NCBI GenBank assembly: GCA_001603415.1 | Contig: LUYY01000085.1 | Span: 1-7,925 of the forward strand | Source of the DNA: Bacteroidales bacterium Bact_07 | GTDB taxonomy: Bacteria; Bacteroidota; Bacteroidia; Bacteroidales; Tenuifilaceae | Reading direction: 5' to 3' | DNA length: 7,925 nt | Shown here: positions 6,387 to 7,925 of the stretch, piece by piece | Layout: each line of letters begins with the position of its first letter | Position numbering within the stretch: the first letter of the stretch is position 1 | The notes under the pieces: model-generated | Database searches by the model: none | Seen by the model: only the letters and a program-made list of their open reading frames with translations | Told to the model about the DNA's origin: nothing | Program-made: the position numbers and the translations under genes

Positions 6387-7610
6387 ATGCTAAATCTATT
6401 TAAAAAACATAGGGATGATGACCTTGTGCAAAGGATTGACTGTTTAAGGTCAATTCTTCTTTTCAAGGAAGTTGATCGTTCAACTCTTCGTAGAATTGCA
6501 TCAATACTTGAATCTTGTGAGGTTAAGAAGGACGAACGGCTATTTAATAAAGGCGATAGGGACTACTCCCTATATATTGTAGTAAGTGGCAAACTTAAAG
6601 CCCACGATGGCAACCACACCTTTGCCACCTTTGGCCCAAATCAGTATTTTGGGGAGTACTCACTACTCGATTCCTCTGCTCGATCCACAGCAGTAACTGC
6701 AATGGAGGATTCCGTATTACTTAGGTTGCATCAGGATCAATTCAATAAATTTTTAAAAAAAATACCTAGCCTTTCCCGAGCTCTTTTGCTCGGTTTAGTT
6801 TGGCGCTTAAGGGATTACAATATACTTGAAGCTGAGCTAACGGCCAAGAATATTGAGATAAAACGGCAAAAGGAGGAGATAGAAATCCAGCGCAAGGAAC
6901 TTGAACAGCTGAACCAGATGAAGGATAAGTTCTTTGCCATTATTGCCCACGATTTAAAGAATCCCTTTAGTACAGTACTATCCTTATCCGAGTTGCTGGC
7001 CAAGGAATTTGCAAGTTTTGATCAGAGTAATCTCCAGATGTTTATCGAGCAGATCTACAAGTATTCCAATAAAACGTTTAACCTGCTCGAGAACCTTTTG
7101 CAATGGTCAATGCTTCAGACCGGCCGCTTAACCCCTAAGCCCCAAATGGCCAACTTAGCCGATGTTATTAACGATACTGTTGATTTACTTAGGGGAAATG
7201 CCATAAATAAATCTATCAACCTCTACTGGGCTTTTCCAACCGATGCTTTTGCATTTTTTGATGTCAATATGATTACCACGGTAGTGCGGAATCTTATTAG
7301 CAATGCCATTAAGTTTACCCCTCAAAATGGCGAGGTTGTTGTTCGGGTTGAAGCCGAGCCCGAATACTATAAGATCAGTGTAACCGATACGGGGGTTGGT
7401 ATGCCTAACGATACCATCCAAAAGCTTTTCCGTATCGATTCCAACCCCACCACACTGGGTACTAACGAAGAAAGCGGTACAGGGCTGGGATTAATTCTCT
7501 GCAAGGAATTTGTTGAGAAGAACGGTGGTACAATTGGAGTTAGAAGTGAGGTAAATAAAGGATCGACATTTTACTTCACTGTACCACGTTTTGAGAAAAA
7601 AAAGCAATGA
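6387..7610 (+). CDS. Soluble histidine kinase with N-terminal cyclic-nucleotide-binding domain (407 aa)
   Basis: Residues about 18-128 form a cNMP-binding (CRP-like) domain. Its phosphate-binding cassette FGEYSLLDSSARSTAVTA (88-105) keeps the Glu (90) and Arg (99) that normally hold the nucleotide. A coiled coil follows (about 143-180), then the HisKA domain with H-box FFAIIAHDLKNPF (His188) and the ATPase domain with N-box RNLISNAIKF (Asn306), G1 DTGVGMP (334-340) and G2 GTGLGL (364-369). All catalytic motifs look intact. There is no membrane helix and no receiver domain, so it should act in the cytoplasm with a separate response regulator that is not in this window. An in-frame TTG at 6357 would add ten residues, but it lies in an AT-rich promoter-like stretch; ATG at 6387 is the better start. 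The stop overlaps the next gene by four bases (ATGA), suggesting co-translation with the glycosyltransferase. Confidence 0.9.
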   Translation: MLNLFKKHRDDDLVQRIDCLRSILLFKEVDRSTLRRIASILESCEVKKDERLFNKGDRDYSLYIVVSGKLKAHDGNHTFATFGPNQYFGEYSLLDSSARSTAVTAMEDSVLLRLHQDQFNKFLKKIPSLSRALLLGLVWRLRDYNILEAELTAKNIEIKRQKEEIEIQRKELEQLNQMKDKFFAIIAHDLKNPFSTVLSLSELLAKEFASFDQSNLQMFIEQIYKYSNKTFNLLENLLQWSMLQTGRLTPKPQMANLADVINDTVDLLRGNAINKSINLYWAFPTDAFAFFDVNMITTVVRNLISNAIKFTPQNGEVVVRVEAEPEYYKISVTDTGVGMPNDTIQKLFRIDSNPTTLGTNEESGTGLGLILCKEFVEKNGGTIGVRSEVNKGSTFYFTVPRFEKKKQ

Positions 7611-7925
7611 AAATAGCTATACTTGGCACACGTGGCATACCCAATAGGTATGGAGGTTTTGAACGTTTTGCCGAGGAAATGGCTTATGAATTCAGCCAGT
7701 TAGGGCATCAGGTTTTTGTAACTTGCCCTTCGGACAAGTATTTGGTTGACCGGTTTTCGCAGGGTGTATTTACGGTTCATCTAAAAGTACCAAGAGTTTT
7801 ACTGGCTAACCTTGGAACACTTTATTACGATTACATTTCGTTGAAATGGGCACAAAAAAATAGCATTGATGCCATAATTGAATGTGGCCATTCGTTTTCG
7901 CCTTTACTTGTATTCTTTTCAAAAA
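7607..7925 (+). CDS. DUF1972 / glycosyltransferase family 4-type protein, N-terminal fragment
   Basis: The frame starts with ATG at 7607, inside the ATGA that ends the kinase gene, and runs open to the window edge (106 full codons). It begins MKIAILGTRGIPNRYGGFE, the hallmark of DUF1972 glycosyltransferases: a Rossmann first strand, the GTRGIP loop and the YGGFE motif. It continues with GHQVFVTCPSD and a second region GTLYYDYISLKWAQ. Related proteins are GT-B rhamnosyl- or other sugar transferases that build surface polysaccharides. The donor-binding C-terminal half lies outside the window, so sugar specificity cannot be judged. The four-base overlap suggests translational coupling with the cNMP-binding kinase. 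I see no sign of damage in the visible part. Confidence 0.9.
   Translation, partial: MKIAILGTRGIPNRYGGFERFAEEMAYEFSQLGHQVFVTCPSDKYLVDRFSQGVFTVHLKVPRVLLANLGTLYYDYISLKWAQKNSIDAIIECGHSFSPLLVFFSK

Overview
The window looks chromosomal and comes from a member of the Bacteroidota, possibly Bacteroidales-like. The clade call rests on three things. Two intergenic regions carry good matches to the Bacteroidota promoter pattern (TTG, about 20 bases, then TAnnTTTG). Gene starts lack obvious Shine-Dalgarno sequences. The protein set is also typical of the phylum: PadR/PspC envelope genes, a DUF2797 protein, Cache/GAF/PAS sensors, an MBOAT acyltransferase ending in FIYFxF, and a DUF1972 glycosyltransferase. 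The base composition is AT-rich. I see no phage, transposon, CRISPR or plasmid signature.

Layout. Bases 1-188 (+) are the 3' end of an MBOAT O-acyltransferase gene. It faces a minus-strand tRNA-Gln(UUG) gene (217-290) that has an encoded CCA, its own promoter and a strong terminator hairpin. Upstream of the tRNA on the same strand is a three-gene minus-strand operon: short PspC protein (2914-2381), PadR regulator (2310-1969) and long PspC protein (1925-366). Its promoter near 2979-3009 carries a 19-bp palindrome sitting on the -33 element, a good candidate for the PadR operator. Next comes a plus-strand DUF2797 gene (3179-3985), whose stop codon overlaps the stop of a convergent minus-strand gene (6273-3982). 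That gene encodes a 763-residue membrane sensor (Cache, HAMP, GAF, PAS) with no kinase or other output domain. Divergent from it is a soluble histidine kinase with an N-terminal cyclic-nucleotide-binding domain (6387-7610). Its stop overlaps the start of a DUF1972-type glycosyltransferase (7607 to the edge) by four bases.

How the genes may work together. The PspC-PadR-PspC cluster looks like a self-regulated envelope-stress module. The divergent pair puts a membrane sensor without a kinase next to a kinase without a membrane sensor, so a functional link is plausible but only inferred. The kinase is probably co-translated with a polysaccharide glycosyltransferase, and the MBOAT gene at the other edge also belongs to a family that often acts in cell-surface polysaccharide modification. 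I do not see an obvious new defence or mobile system. The most testable observations are the PadR operator, the sensor/kinase pairing, the kinase-glycosyltransferase coupling, and a perfect 13-bp inverted repeat inside the end of the DUF2797 gene.
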